NCBI RefSeq assembly: GCF_900108305.1
Contig: NZ_FNUX01000016.1
Span: 1 to 64,000, forward strand
Reading direction: 5' to 3'
DNA from: Nitrosomonas ureae
Lineage (GTDB): Bacteria; Pseudomonadota; Gammaproteobacteria; Burkholderiales; Nitrosomonadaceae
DNA: 64,000 nucleotides
Under the pieces are notes generated by a model, which was not told the origin of the DNA, did not search any database, and worked only from the letters and a program-made list of their open reading frames with translations. Shown here piece by piece: positions 48,709 through 57,843 of this stretch (the stretch's first letter is position 1; every line of letters begins with the position of its first letter). The position numbers were made by a program, and so were the translations under genes.

Positions 48709-49323
48709 ATGTTGCAGGGTGTTAATCTTGCTTGTGTTCGTGGTGATCGCGAGCTTTTCAAGGATATCAATTTTTCTCTCGAGACTGGTAGCTTGCTGCA
48801 AGTGCGCGGCCCAAATGGCAGTGGCAAGACCAGCTTATTACGCATGTTATGCGGCTTATCAAATCCCGCTGCAGGTGAGATTTTCTGGAACGGTACTGCG
48901 ATCCGATCGCTAGATGGAGATTATTTTGCGGATGTCACTTATATTGGCCATTTGAGTGGCACCAAAGATGATTTGACGGTTATCGAGAATTTGCGGATCT
49001 CAAGTGCGCTGGCCGGTTTTGAAATTAGCGCTAACCAGGCGGGTGAAGCGCTGAAACATATGGGACTGAAAGGCAGAGAAGCATTGCCCGTCAAGGTTCT
49101 ATCGCAAGGACAGCGCCGTCGTGTTGCTTTGGCGAGATTGCTGGTCTGCAGTACTACTTTATGGATACTCGATGAGCCATTAGTTGCACTGGACGTCATG
49201 GCCGTTAAATTGATTCAAGGATTGCTGGAGCAACATTTGCAGCGAGGTGGTGTGATTGTGATGACAACGCATCAGGAAATTGAGGTGGCCGCAGCATCAA
49301 TTATGCAATTGTATCTGGCTTAA
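48709..49323 (+). CDS. ccmA: Heme exporter ATP-binding protein CcmA
   Basis: A 204-residue ABC ATPase of the CcmABCD complex, which frees holo-CcmE for heme delivery to c-type cytochromes. Walker A GPNGSGKTS at 34-42, ABC signature LSQGQRRRVALARLL and Walker B LWILDEPLVALD are complete. It is the first gene of a nine-gene run ccmABCDEFGHI. Start supported by AAAGG and position after the -10. Confidence 0.97.
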   Translation: MLQGVNLACVRGDRELFKDINFSLETGSLLQVRGPNGSGKTSLLRMLCGLSNPAAGEIFWNGTAIRSLDGDYFADVTYIGHLSGTKDDLTVIENLRISSALAGFEISANQAGEALKHMGLKGREALPVKVLSQGQRRRVALARLLVCSTTLWILDEPLVALDVMAVKLIQGLLEQHLQRGGVIVMTTHQEIEVAAASIMQLYLA

Positions 49324-49324
49324 T

Positions 49325-49984
49325 ATGTTTATGTGGATAATTAAACGCGATTTATTATTGGCAATGAGGCGCCAATCCGATGTATTGACTACGTTATTTT
49401 TTTTTATCATCGTGGTGAGCTTGTTTCCTCTAAGTGTTGGGCCTGAAATGAATATGCTACGAACGATGGCACCCGGTGTTGTTTGGGTCGCAGCTTTGTT
49501 GGCTTCGATGTTATCTTTAGGAAGAATGTTTGCAAATGATTATGTTGATGGCACGTTGGAGCAGATGTTGTTATCGCCTCAATCGCTATCACTGTTAGTG
49601 CTTGGTAAGGCTTTTGCGCATTGGCTGGTGACCGGGGTGCCGCTTGTTTTAATGGCGCCGGTATTGGGGATTCAGTACGATTTGCCAGCTGATGCGCTAT
49701 TTGTTTTAACGGCTGCTTTATTATTGGGGACGCCGGTTTTAAGTTTGATCGGAGCAATTGGCGCAGCATTGACTCTGGGCTTGCGAGGAGGTGGGGTATT
49801 GGTTTCGTTATTAGTACTGCCTCTTTATATTCCTGTACTGATTTTTGGAGCTGGTGCGGTTGAAGCCAATATGGCAGGGATGGATTTTGACGCGCATTTA
49901 TCATTGATTGGTGCATTTTTACTGGCTTCGATTGTATTAGCGCCTTGGGCTGCGGCTGCATCCTTGCGAGTTTCTTTAGAATAA
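49325..49984 (+). CDS. ccmB: Heme exporter membrane protein CcmB
   Basis: A 219-residue integral membrane protein with about six helices, the permease-like partner of CcmA. The opening MFMWIIKRDLLLAMRRQSDV and the FANDYVDGTLEQMLLSPQS segment are typical. The ATG lies one base past the ccmA stop; an earlier in-frame Met at 49280 lies inside ccmA and is rejected. A 165-base gap follows before ccmC, larger than elsewhere in the operon, with no clear promoter. Confidence 0.96.
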   Translation: MFMWIIKRDLLLAMRRQSDVLTTLFFFIIVVSLFPLSVGPEMNMLRTMAPGVVWVAALLASMLSLGRMFANDYVDGTLEQMLLSPQSLSLLVLGKAFAHWLVTGVPLVLMAPVLGIQYDLPADALFVLTAALLLGTPVLSLIGAIGAALTLGLRGGGVLVSLLVLPLYIPVLIFGAGAVEANMAGMDFDAHLSLIGAFLLASIVLAPWAAAASLRVSLE

Positions 49985-50149
49985 TCGAAGCGTTGTTTTT
50001 AAATTTGTTTCAATCTCACGAGATCAATTAAGGGCAATTTATTATGCCTTTTATATAATTTCTGATTTTTTGGTATAAAATTGCACGCTATGCAAGTTAG
50101 GATAGTCGAGAGATAAAAATTAACATGAAGAATTTTATTGATATTAAAT

Positions 50150-50896
50150 ATGGCAATTAATTGGTTTAAGTACTCTTCTCCTGCCAGCTTTTACTCATTG
50201 GCGGGAAAAATGATTCCGGTATTTGTTTTTGTTTCTGTGGTATTGCTGGTGGCAGGGCTTTATGTCGGTTTTTTTGTTGCGCCCACCGATTTTCAACAAG
50301 GTGAGGCTTATCGGATTATTTTCATACACGTACCCGCAGCCTGGATGTCAATGTTTCTATATGTCGTGATGGCATTCTGGGCGGGTATCGGATTGGCTTT
50401 TAATACACGATTGTCCTCTATGCTTGCAACTGCAATTGCACCAACCGGTGCCATGTTCACTTTTATCGCGTTATGGACGGGTGCGTTATGGGGGAAACCC
50501 ATGTGGGGAACATGGTGGGTATGGGATGCGCGATTAACTTCTGAATTAATCTTGTTTTTTCTCTATATTGGTTTTATGTCTTTACAGGCAGCGATTGATG
50601 ATCCACGACGCGCTGATAAAGCTGGTGCAATCATTGCGTTGGTTGGCGTTATCAATATACCGATTATTTATTTTTCAGTACAGTGGTGGAATACTCTGCA
50701 TCAAGGTGCATCGGTAAGCATTAATCAAGCACCTGCGATGGCGACGACCATGTTGACCGGTATGCTGATTATGGTACTCGCTAGCTGGATGTACTCCATT
50801 GCAGTAATATTAAAGCGTACACGCGTTATTATTCTTGAGCGAGAAAGTCATACGGCCTGGGTGGCAGAGCTACAAAAGAAAGGAGCTATATTGTGA
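50150..50896 (+). CDS. ccmC: Heme exporter membrane protein CcmC
   Basis: A 248-residue six-helix membrane protein that loads heme onto CcmE. It has the tryptophan-rich WWD motif MWGTWWVWDARLTSELI and flanking histidines (FIHVPAAWMS and NTLHQGAS) that coordinate heme. An upstream ATG at 50138 would add four residues. Its TGA overlaps the ccmD GTG by four bases. Confidence 0.97.
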   Translation: MAINWFKYSSPASFYSLAGKMIPVFVFVSVVLLVAGLYVGFFVAPTDFQQGEAYRIIFIHVPAAWMSMFLYVVMAFWAGIGLAFNTRLSSMLATAIAPTGAMFTFIALWTGALWGKPMWGTWWVWDARLTSELILFFLYIGFMSLQAAIDDPRRADKAGAIIALVGVINIPIIYFSVQWWNTLHQGASVSINQAPAMATTMLTGMLIMVLASWMYSIAVILKRTRVIILERESHTAWVAELQKKGAIL

Positions 50897-51090
50897 TTTG
50901 GTCAAGTTGGTCAGAGTTTTTCTCAATGGGAGGATACGGACTCTATGTCTGGGGATCATACATTGTAACTTTTATGTGTATAGCTGGTGAAATTCTGTTA
51001 ATTTCAAATCGTCGACGAACTTTAGAAAAGCAATATAGTCACATCGAAGACTTAGATAATAATGAGACAAAAAATGAAACCACGTCATAA
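50893..51090 (+). CDS. ccmD: Heme exporter protein CcmD
   Basis: A 65-residue single-span membrane protein that helps release holo-CcmE from CcmABC. It starts at GTG overlapping the ccmC stop and has the typical opening [19 protein letters not shown], one helix and a charged tail ([10 protein letters not shown]). Its end overlaps the start of ccmE. Confidence 0.92.
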   Translation: MIWSSWSEFFSMGGYGLYVWGSYIVTFMCIAGEILLISNRRRTLEKQYSHIEDLDNNETKNETTS

Positions 51091-51523
51091 GAAGCTTGTA
51101 ATGATAGCCTCTGGAGTTACTGCATTGGGAGTCGCCGCTATTTTGGTATTAAACGCTTTTCAAAGTAATCTGGTGTTTTTCTTTAGTCCGTCTCAAGTTA
51201 TCGCGAACGAAGCGCCAATCGGTAAAAGTTTTCGCATTGGCGGATTAGTTGCAGATGGCAGCGTTAAGCGTGATGATGGGTCGACTACGGTACATTTTTC
51301 GGTGACAGATACAGCGGAAACAATACCTGTTGTGTATACGGGCATTCTGCCTGACTTGTTTCGGGAAGGTAAGGGCGTTGTTGCACAAGGAAAAATATCT
51401 GCTGAAGGTGTTTTTTTGGCTGATGAAGTTCTTGCCAAGCACGATGAAAACTATATGCCTCCTGAAGCTGCCGAAGCTCTAGAGAAAGCTGCTAAAGCAC
51501 AGAAAGCATCTCTGGTGCAATAA
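51074..51523 (+). CDS. ccmE: Heme chaperone CcmE
   Basis: A 149-residue periplasmic heme chaperone anchored by one N-terminal helix (about 8-28), with an OB-fold domain. His123 in [12 protein letters not shown] is the covalent heme attachment residue and Tyr127 the ligand, matching the H-x3-Y pattern of proteobacterial CcmE. The preferred ATG at 51074 (MKPRHKK) overlaps ccmD; one at 51062 is four codons earlier. Confidence 0.97.
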   Translation: MKPRHKKLVMIASGVTALGVAAILVLNAFQSNLVFFFSPSQVIANEAPIGKSFRIGGLVADGSVKRDDGSTTVHFSVTDTAETIPVVYTGILPDLFREGKGVVAQGKISAEGVFLADEVLAKHDENYMPPEAAEALEKAAKAQKASLVQ

Positions 51524-51602
51524 GATTTTCCCTGAAAAGCTAATACTTCTCAGGGAAGTTCAGTTTTTTAATCCTGAATAATTTTAATTCTTAAATAAAA
51601 TC

Positions 51603-53657
51603 ATGATTCCAGAAATTGGTAATTTTTCTTTAATACTTGCTCTCCTATTGGCTACTTTACAAGGAACATTGCCTATTATTGGCGCAGCGCGTGGTATTCC
51701 TTCTTGGATAGCATTGGCGAGACCTATAGTTCAGGGGCAATTTGTATTTGTACTGATTGCATTCTTTTGTTTGGCATATTCCTTTGTCAGTAGCGACTTT
51801 TCTGTTCTAAATGTGGCTAACAATTCGAATACAGAATTACCCTTCCATTTTCGATTGGCAGCAACGTGGGGATCTCATGAGGGTTCTTTATTGTTATGGG
51901 TTTTGATGCTTGCCAGTTGGTCCGTTGCGGTCAGTGTCTTTAGTAAGCAGTTGCCAGATGATGTTGTTGCAAGAGTAATTGGGGTTTTAGGCCTTGTTAG
52001 TATCGGTTTTTTGGTATTTATGTTGTTTACTTCAAATCCATTTGATCGTTTATTACCTGCTGCAATGGAAGGGAGTGATTTGAATCCTCTGTTGCAAGAT
52101 TTTGGTATGGTAGTGCATCCGCCTATGCTCTATATGGGATATGTAGGGTTTTCTGTTGCTTTTGCTTTTGCTATCGCCGCGTTATTGAGCGGGAAGCTGG
52201 ATGCGACGTGGGCGCGCTGGTCACGTCCGTGGACGATTATTGCCTGGGTATTTCTGACAATTGGAATTATGCTCGGTAGTTGGTGGGCATATTATGAATT
52301 AGGCTGGGGTGGCTGGTGGTTCTGGGATCCGGTAGAGAACGCATCGTTCCTGCCGTGGCTCGTTGGTACGGCTTTAGTTCATTCGCTGGCGGTTACTGAG
52401 AAACGTGGTAGTTTCAAAAGCTGGACAGTTTTATTGGCAATTAGCACATTTGCGTTGAGTTTGCTGGGAACATTTTTAGTGCGTTCAGGCGTTTTAACTT
52501 CTGTTCATGCATTTGCGACCGATCCTGCCCGGGGTGTATTTATTCTTGCTTTTCTTGTGATCGTGATTAGTTGTGCATTATTATTGTTTGCATGGCGTGC
52601 GCCAAAGGTTGGTTTAGGAGGAAAATTTGATTTGCTCTCGCGCGAATCGATGTTGTTAGCTAATAATATATTGTTGCTGGTCGCTGCAGCAAGTGTATTA
52701 CTGGGAACACTTTATCCATTGATCATCGATGCTCTTGGTTTGGGTAAATTATCGGTAGGCCCTCCATTCTTTGAAGCAGTTTTTGTGCCTATCATGACAC
52801 CGGCAATTTTCTTGATCGGTGTTGGACCTATTTCACGTTGGAAACAAATGAGTTTGCCAGCACTAGCAGTTCGTTTACGCTGGGCGTTTGGAGTAAGTGT
52901 GGTTTCTGCCCTGATAACACCATTTTTTATGGGCGAATGGAAACCGATGGTGAGTTTCGGTTTGCTGCTTGCATTCTGGATTATTGTGTGTGCATTTGTT
53001 AATTTAAAGCATCGACTGAATAACTCCGGAAAAGGTAGTTTGCTTACTAAACTATCTAAGCAGTCAAGAAGCTATTACGGAATGCATTGCGCGCATATCG
53101 GAGTGGCGGTATTTATTATCGGTGTAACGTTAGTAAACAGTTATGAAACTGAAAAAGATGTACGTATGGAAATTGGCAGTAAAGTAACGGTTGGTGGCTA
53201 TGTTTTTCAGTTTAATGGCACCAGTGATGTCGTTGGCCCAAACTATAAAGCAGTGAAAGGCGATATCTCTGTTTTCAAAGATGATCGATTTATTCGTACT
53301 TTATATCCGGAAAAGCGTACTTATAATGCCTCAGGTATGGCAATGACTGAAGCGGCGATCGATACGGGTTTTTTTCGTGATCTTTATGTTGCTTTAGGAG
53401 AACCGTTATCGAATGGTGCCTGGGTGGTTCGTGCTTACCATAAACCGTTCGTGGATTGGATATGGTTTGGGTGTATATTGATGGCAATGGGAGGTATCAC
53501 CTCAATTACCGATCGGCGTTATCGTCTGAAGATTACTAAAAAGAAATCTGCTACTACGAGCGATATTGAATCGGAGAAGCAAACAGAAGGTACGCCCGCA
53601 ACGGTTGCATCTGCAACAGCTAAAGCTGAATTGGCTACGGAGATCACAAAGTTATGA
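51603..53657 (+). CDS. ccmF: Heme lyase subunit CcmF
   Basis: A 684-residue polytopic membrane protein that receives heme from CcmE and, with CcmH and CcmI, ligates it to apocytochrome c. The WWD domain GWGGWWFWDPVENASFLPWL lies at about residues 232-252, with periplasmic His candidates in WGSHEGSLLLW and VVHPPMLYMGY. Length is usual. It follows ccmE by 79 bases and overlaps ccmG by four bases (ATGA). Confidence 0.97.
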   Translation: MIPEIGNFSLILALLLATLQGTLPIIGAARGIPSWIALARPIVQGQFVFVLIAFFCLAYSFVSSDFSVLNVANNSNTELPFHFRLAATWGSHEGSLLLWVLMLASWSVAVSVFSKQLPDDVVARVIGVLGLVSIGFLVFMLFTSNPFDRLLPAAMEGSDLNPLLQDFGMVVHPPMLYMGYVGFSVAFAFAIAALLSGKLDATWARWSRPWTIIAWVFLTIGIMLGSWWAYYELGWGGWWFWDPVENASFLPWLVGTALVHSLAVTEKRGSFKSWTVLLAISTFALSLLGTFLVRSGVLTSVHAFATDPARGVFILAFLVIVISCALLLFAWRAPKVGLGGKFDLLSRESMLLANNILLLVAAASVLLGTLYPLIIDALGLGKLSVGPPFFEAVFVPIMTPAIFLIGVGPISRWKQMSLPALAVRLRWAFGVSVVSALITPFFMGEWKPMVSFGLLLAFWIIVCAFVNLKHRLNNSGKGSLLTKLSKQSRSYYGMHCAHIGVAVFIIGVTLVNSYETEKDVRMEIGSKVTVGGYVFQFNGTSDVVGPNYKAVKGDISVFKDDRFIRTLYPEKRTYNASGMAMTEAAIDTGFFRDLYVALGEPLSNGAWVVRAYHKPFVDWIWFGCILMAMGGITSITDRRYRLKITKKKSATTSDIESEKQTEGTPATVASATAKAELATEITKL

Positions 53658-54184
53658 TGCGGTATTTGATGCCTCTAGCTATTTTCATGGTGTTGGCAGT
53701 CTTTTTGCTGGTTGGATTGACATTAAATCCCCGGCAAGTGCCTTCACCACTGATTGATAAACCGGCACCAAAGTTTCAGCTCAATCAATTGCATGAACCA
53801 GAAAAAATAATGTCTTCAGATGATAATCTCGGCAAAGTCTGGATGCTCAACGTGTGGGCGTCTTGGTGTGTTGCATGTCGAGATGAGCATCCTTTGTTGG
53901 TGCAATTGGCAAATTCGGGGATTATTCCAATTTATGGTCTCAATTACAAAGATGAACGCAATACAGCATTGCAATGGTTAAAACGCTATGGCGATCCTTA
54001 TGCCATAAGTATTGTAGATGTCGATGGAAAGGTTGGGATTGATTATGGCGTTTATGGTGTTCCGGAAACTTATGTAATCGATAAAAAAGGAATCATCAGA
54101 CACAAGCAAATTGGGCCGGTAACAGTAGATTCACTTGAAAAGACAATTCTTCCTTTAATTAAAGAATTACAGAATCAAGCATAA
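53654..54184 (+). CDS. ccmG: Thiol-disulfide oxidoreductase CcmG/DsbE
   Basis: A 176-residue membrane-anchored thioredoxin that keeps apocytochrome CXXCH cysteines reduced. An N-terminal helix (about 4-24) precedes the thioredoxin fold with active site NVWASWCVAC (Cys72, Cys75) and the cis-Pro in YGVPETYVID. Start overlaps ccmF. The VA dipeptide between the cysteines differs from the WCPPC of the TlpA-type protein at 23566, consistent with distinct roles. Confidence 0.96.
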   Translation: MMRYLMPLAIFMVLAVFLLVGLTLNPRQVPSPLIDKPAPKFQLNQLHEPEKIMSSDDNLGKVWMLNVWASWCVACRDEHPLLVQLANSGIIPIYGLNYKDERNTALQWLKRYGDPYAISIVDVDGKVGIDYGVYGVPETYVIDKKGIIRHKQIGPVTVDSLEKTILPLIKELQNQA

Positions 54185-54220
54185 AAATTTTTAAGTTAAA
54201 TGTAAGAAGGGTCTATTTTC

Positions 54221-54721
54221 ATGATATGTCAGTTCTGTAATGTAGTAAGAGCTATCATCTTTACTTTGGTACTATTCTTAGTTTCTCCATTTAACACATG
54301 GGCAAAAGAAGCTATACCCGTCGCTGAGGATCCAGAGATTGAAAAAAGAATGCTGGCATTGACGGTGGATTTGCGTTGTCTGGTTTGTCAGAATGAATCC
54401 ATTGCAGATTCCAGAGCGGAGTTTTCCAATGATATTCGCCGTGAAATTCGCGAGCAGATAAAAGCCAACAAAACGGATAAAGAGATTGTGCAGTTTCTGG
54501 TTGATCGATACGGGGATTTTGTTCTTTATAATCCCCCTATGAAACCCACGACAATCCTTTTATGGTTTGGCCCGGTTATTTTGTTTATGATCGGATTAGG
54601 TTCGTTGGTTGTTTATTTAAGGCGTCGACGGTTACAAATAGAGGATGTAGCGCTTTCACCAGAGCAGATTAATGAAGCGGAAGCACTACTGAATGAGGAT
54701 AAAAAAGGTAAGAACGTATGA
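54221..54721 (+). CDS. ccmH: Cytochrome c maturation protein CcmH
   Basis: A 166-residue exported, membrane-anchored protein of heme ligation. The signal ends near NTWAK (about 29), then comes the LRCLVCQNES motif with Cys53 and Cys56, which exchange thiols with CcmG and the apocytochrome. A transmembrane helix follows at about 110-128 (ILLWFGPVILFMIGLGSLVV) and a cytoplasmic tail. ccmI overlaps by four bases. Confidence 0.96.
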   Translation: MICQFCNVVRAIIFTLVLFLVSPFNTWAKEAIPVAEDPEIEKRMLALTVDLRCLVCQNESIADSRAEFSNDIRREIREQIKANKTDKEIVQFLVDRYGDFVLYNPPMKPTTILLWFGPVILFMIGLGSLVVYLRRRRLQIEDVALSPEQINEAEALLNEDKKGKNV

Positions 54722-56046
54722 CGGCTTTTTGGGTTATTTCCGGAATTTTTATTGTTACAGCACTATTATTTATTATTCCAACCTTATTACGAAATAAGGA
54801 CATCCAGCTTAAAAACCTGGAACATGATGCGATTAACATCACAGTGTATCGTGATCAGCTTGCTGAGCTCGATAAAGACTTGGAAAATGACATCCTAAGT
54901 CAAGAACAATATAGTAAGAGCAAGCAGGAACTCCAGCAACGTATGTTGCAGGACGTTACTGAACATGACGAAGTCGTTCTTCAAAAAAATAAAAAAAATC
55001 ACAATATTGTACTTTCAGTAATGATTGCACTGATGTTCCCGCTAGGTGCAGTTTTTTTGTATTTGAACATTGGTGATACGCGCGGATTATTACCGCAAGA
55101 ACAACTTGCCAGTGCAACACAAATGAATCGAGGTAGCAGTGGCGATGATCTCGCAGGGCATGATTTCTCAGCTGCATTGGAAGCCTTGATTGCTAGATTG
55201 AGTAATAATCCAGAAGATATTGAGGGCTGGATAATGCTAGGTCGCACCTACACAGCAATGGAGCGCTATACGGAAGCGAGTAATACCTACGCAAAACTGG
55301 TGGAATTGATACCTAATAACCCTCAAATTTTGAGCGATTATGCACGTGTATTGGGACTGAAAAATCAAGGAACCCTGGCTGGAAAACCAACCGAACTGCT
55401 TTATGAAGCACTTAGGATTGATCCGGAATATCCACCGGCACTAGCGCTTGCGGGCCATGCAGAATTTGAGCAAGAAAAATATAATGAAGCCTCGGTACAT
55501 TGGGAGAAATTACTGACGACGATACCTTCCGATTCTCCGTTGGCGAAATCTGTCAAGGATAGTATTGCCGAAGCCAAGTTATTGGCGTCAAGCGATAAAG
55601 GGAATGTTTCGGATCAGCATGTTGTGGCGGATGAATCAACAGTGGAAACTGATATTCAGCCTGTTAATAATACTTCAGCAACTGATACCACAGAAACAAT
55701 CGCACTTTCAGTATCAGGACAGGTGAACATTCAACCTGAATTGGCTTCGAAAGTAACACCTAGTGATACTTTGTTTATTTATGCCCGTGCGAGCACCGGG
55801 CCTAAGATGCCGTTAGCAATTCTGCGCTTGAAAGCCAGCGATCTTCCGGCAACTTTTACACTGACAGACGATATGGCGATGATGCCTACAATGAAAATGT
55901 CCAGCTTCCCAGAAATTGTTATTGAAGCAAGAATTTCTAAATCTGGGCAGGCAGTTCCTTCGAGTGGCGATTTGCAAGGATTTAGCAAACCAGTTAAGCT
56001 TGGCAGCGAAAATATTGCAATAGTGATCGATAAGCAAATACCATAG
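54718..56046 (+). CDS. ccmI: Cytochrome c maturation protein CcmI
   Basis: A 442-residue membrane protein that chaperones apocytochrome c to the ligation complex. Two N-terminal helices (about 2-22 and 96-116) flank a coiled-coil cytoplasmic loop (VYRDQLAELDKDLENDILSQ). The periplasmic part has TPR repeats (AALEALIARLSNNPEDIEGW, LGRTYTAMERYTEAS, PPALALAGHAEF) and a C-terminal domain from about residue 330 that begins VSGQVNIQPELASKV. Last ccm gene. Confidence 0.94.
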   Translation: MTAFWVISGIFIVTALLFIIPTLLRNKDIQLKNLEHDAINITVYRDQLAELDKDLENDILSQEQYSKSKQELQQRMLQDVTEHDEVVLQKNKKNHNIVLSVMIALMFPLGAVFLYLNIGDTRGLLPQEQLASATQMNRGSSGDDLAGHDFSAALEALIARLSNNPEDIEGWIMLGRTYTAMERYTEASNTYAKLVELIPNNPQILSDYARVLGLKNQGTLAGKPTELLYEALRIDPEYPPALALAGHAEFEQEKYNEASVHWEKLLTTIPSDSPLAKSVKDSIAEAKLLASSDKGNVSDQHVVADESTVETDIQPVNNTSATDTTETIALSVSGQVNIQPELASKVTPSDTLFIYARASTGPKMPLAILRLKASDLPATFTLTDDMAMMPTMKMSSFPEIVIEARISKSGQAVPSSGDLQGFSKPVKLGSENIAIVIDKQIP

Positions 56047-56049
56047 AAA

Positions 56050-56520
56050 ATGCTGGAAATTAATCATGCGGTAGAAAATTTCAAGCTACCTTCAACCGGT
56101 AACAAGGAATTCTTATTGTCTGATTGCATTGACAGAAATGTGATTATCTATTTTTATCCCAAAGATGATACGCCCGGATGCACAACAGAGGGTCAAGATT
56201 TTCGTGATAATTGGCATTTGTTTACCGAGATGAATTGTATTATTGCTGGCGTGTCTCGCGATAGCATCAAATCACATGAAAATTTTAAAGCGAAAATGCA
56301 GTTTCCGTTTGAATTGCTGAGTGATGAAGATGAGAAAGTGTGTAATTTGTTTAGTGTAATGAAAATGAAGAATATGTATGGAAAACAAGTTCGCGGTATT
56401 GAGCGTAGTACTTTTGTAATTGATACACAAGGTATTCTGAGGAAAGAATGGCGCGGAGTTAAAGTACCTGGGCACGTGCAAGAGGTTCTAAATTTTATTA
56501 ATACATTCAGCAGTAATTGA
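56050..56520 (+). CDS. bcp: Bcp/PrxQ-type peroxiredoxin
   Basis: A 156-residue thiol peroxidase that reduces hydrogen and organic peroxides. The peroxidatic Cys44 lies in DDTPGCTTEGQDF. E. coli Bcp has its resolving Cys five residues later; here that position is Gln49, so Cys98 (EKVCNLF) or Cys63 may resolve, or the enzyme works as a one-Cys type. It begins three bases after ccmI, probably in the same transcript, and is followed by a terminator. Confidence 0.93.
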   Translation: MLEINHAVENFKLPSTGNKEFLLSDCIDRNVIIYFYPKDDTPGCTTEGQDFRDNWHLFTEMNCIIAGVSRDSIKSHENFKAKMQFPFELLSDEDEKVCNLFSVMKMKNMYGKQVRGIERSTFVIDTQGILRKEWRGVKVPGHVQEVLNFINTFSSN

Positions 56521-56567
56521 CATCACATTAGAATCTATACTTAGCTTTGTATACTGAAAGCAAGTGG

Positions 56568-56600
56568 TGCGGGATAACATGTCTTCCCCGCATGTTTTTA
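56568..56600 (+). terminator. Terminator after bcp
   Basis: TGCGGG (56568-56573) pairs with CCCGCA (56587-56592), followed by TGTTTTTATAG. This is a good intrinsic terminator for the ccm-bcp transcript, placed 47 bases after the bcp stop and before convergent cobO. Confidence 0.7.
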
Positions 56601-56640
56601 TAGTTCTCTATCTTTAGTCCTTGTGTGTTCGTAGTACTTA

Positions 56641-57264
56641 CTATAGATCAATGCCCTTTTGTGCCTGGATACCGTTACGAAAAGCATGCTTAACGTCGGT
56701 CATTTCAGTAACTGTATCGGCTATTTCGCATAGGGCAGCAGGCGCACCGCGTCCGGTAACAACAACATGCTGCATAGTCGGGCGATTTTTTAAATCGTTT
56801 AGCACAGCAGTTAAATTCAACCAGCCAAATTTTAGTGGATAAGTCAATTCATCCAGCACAATCAAATTTATCGACGGATCACGCAGCATTTTCTGTACGA
56901 TAATCCAGCCACGTTGCGCTGTCTCGGTATCTCTCTGAAGATTTTGCGTATCCCAGGTGAAGCCTTCTCCCAATACATGCCAGACGACATTGTTCTGTTT
57001 CCGGAAGAATGCTTCCTCGCCTGTGTCTGAGCGACCTTTAATAAATTGCGCCACCCCTACACGCATATCATGTCCGAGTGCTCGCGCAAGCATGCCAAAA
57101 GCCGAACTCGATTTACCTTTACCGTTACCTGTAAGAATCAGAAGTAAACCTTGTTCACGATCCGCGCGTGCTATTGCTTCATCAATGACTTCCTTTTTAC
57201 GCTGCATGCGTGCACGGTAGCGCTCCGCACGACCGGATTCAATCATACTGCTATCCTGCGGCAT
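56641..57264 (-). CDS. cobO: Cob(I)alamin adenosyltransferase, CobA/CobO type
   Basis: A 207-residue enzyme that transfers adenosyl from ATP to cob(I)alamin, making adenosylcobalamin or salvaging corrinoids. The P-loop TGNGKGKSSSAFG lies at about 45-57, with the family blocks GVAQFIKG, LDELTYPLKFGW and VVVTGRGAP. Its start overlaps the preceding membrane gene by 14 bases, indicating coupling with it and with btuB upstream. No de novo cobalamin genes are present, suggesting a salvage role here. Confidence 0.96.
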   Translation of the reverse strand: MPQDSSMIESGRAERYRARMQRKKEVIDEAIARADREQGLLLILTGNGKGKSSSAFGMLARALGHDMRVGVAQFIKGRSDTGEEAFFRKQNNVVWHVLGEGFTWDTQNLQRDTETAQRGWIIVQKMLRDPSINLIVLDELTYPLKFGWLNLTAVLNDLKNRPTMQHVVVTGRGAPAALCEIADTVTEMTDVKHAFRNGIQAQKGIDL

Positions 57265-57829
57265 TGTTTGAATTGAATTGCTGAGAAATGAATATTAGGA
57301 ACATGTGAATTACAATGGTTATACCCAGATAAAACACAAATGTCTCAGCATAGAGGGGGAAGTATTTGATGAGTTGCTCACCAAATTCATTGAAATTTGC
57401 TTCAGCGATGCGACCGGAAAAGAAATAGAAACCACCACTCGAAAATAATTGGCATAAGGTTAAGCCGGCCATGGCACTGATAGAGAGTGGCAGTAGAGTA
57501 CTCCATGTGAATTGATGGCGTTCTTCGTACCAGCGGCCAGCGAACCATAAAGAAACGTAAGCTGGTAACAGAAATATATAAGCCGGGGTCAGGCAATAAT
57601 CACTTACACCGCCCCAGTAAGTCGCGGCAAAATCCAGCCACCAGCTCAATGCAAAGAAGCCTAATAACGGCCAAGTGGAACGCAGATACACACCGGCAAA
57701 AAAGAAAATGGCCCAGGATGCGTCTGCCATATTATGTGTCGAGACAAAATGATGACTGCGGGTGAGTATCATCAATAATACGAGCAATATTCCTATTTGT
57801 ATTTGACTGCGAATAGATAAGGTCAACAT
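57251..57829 (-). CDS. Membrane protein in the cobalamin locus
   Basis: A 192-residue protein with about five or six predicted transmembrane helices and aromatic, Trp-rich loops (YLRSTWPLLGFFALSWWLDF). I cannot place it in a family from sequence alone. It lies between btuB (14 bases upstream) and cobO (overlapping), under a cobalamin riboswitch, so an inner-membrane role in corrinoid or cobalt uptake is likely but inferred. No BtuC, BtuD or BtuF gene is seen here, so it could be a substrate-binding membrane component of another transporter type. Confidence 0.8.
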   Translation of the reverse strand: MLTLSIRSQIQIGILLVLLMILTRSHHFVSTHNMADASWAIFFFAGVYLRSTWPLLGFFALSWWLDFAATYWGGVSDYCLTPAYIFLLPAYVSLWFAGRWYEERHQFTWSTLLPLSISAMAGLTLCQLFSSGGFYFFSGRIAEANFNEFGEQLIKYFPLYAETFVFYLGITIVIHMFLIFISQQFNSNNAAG

Positions 57830-57843
57830 ATTGGATTCCTCAG

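Noticed and set aside
49407..49961. A long minus-strand frame (184 codons) opposite ccmB.
   Set aside because: Shadow of the hydrophobic ccmB sequence; the encoded protein is Gln/Pro/Lys-rich without start signals.
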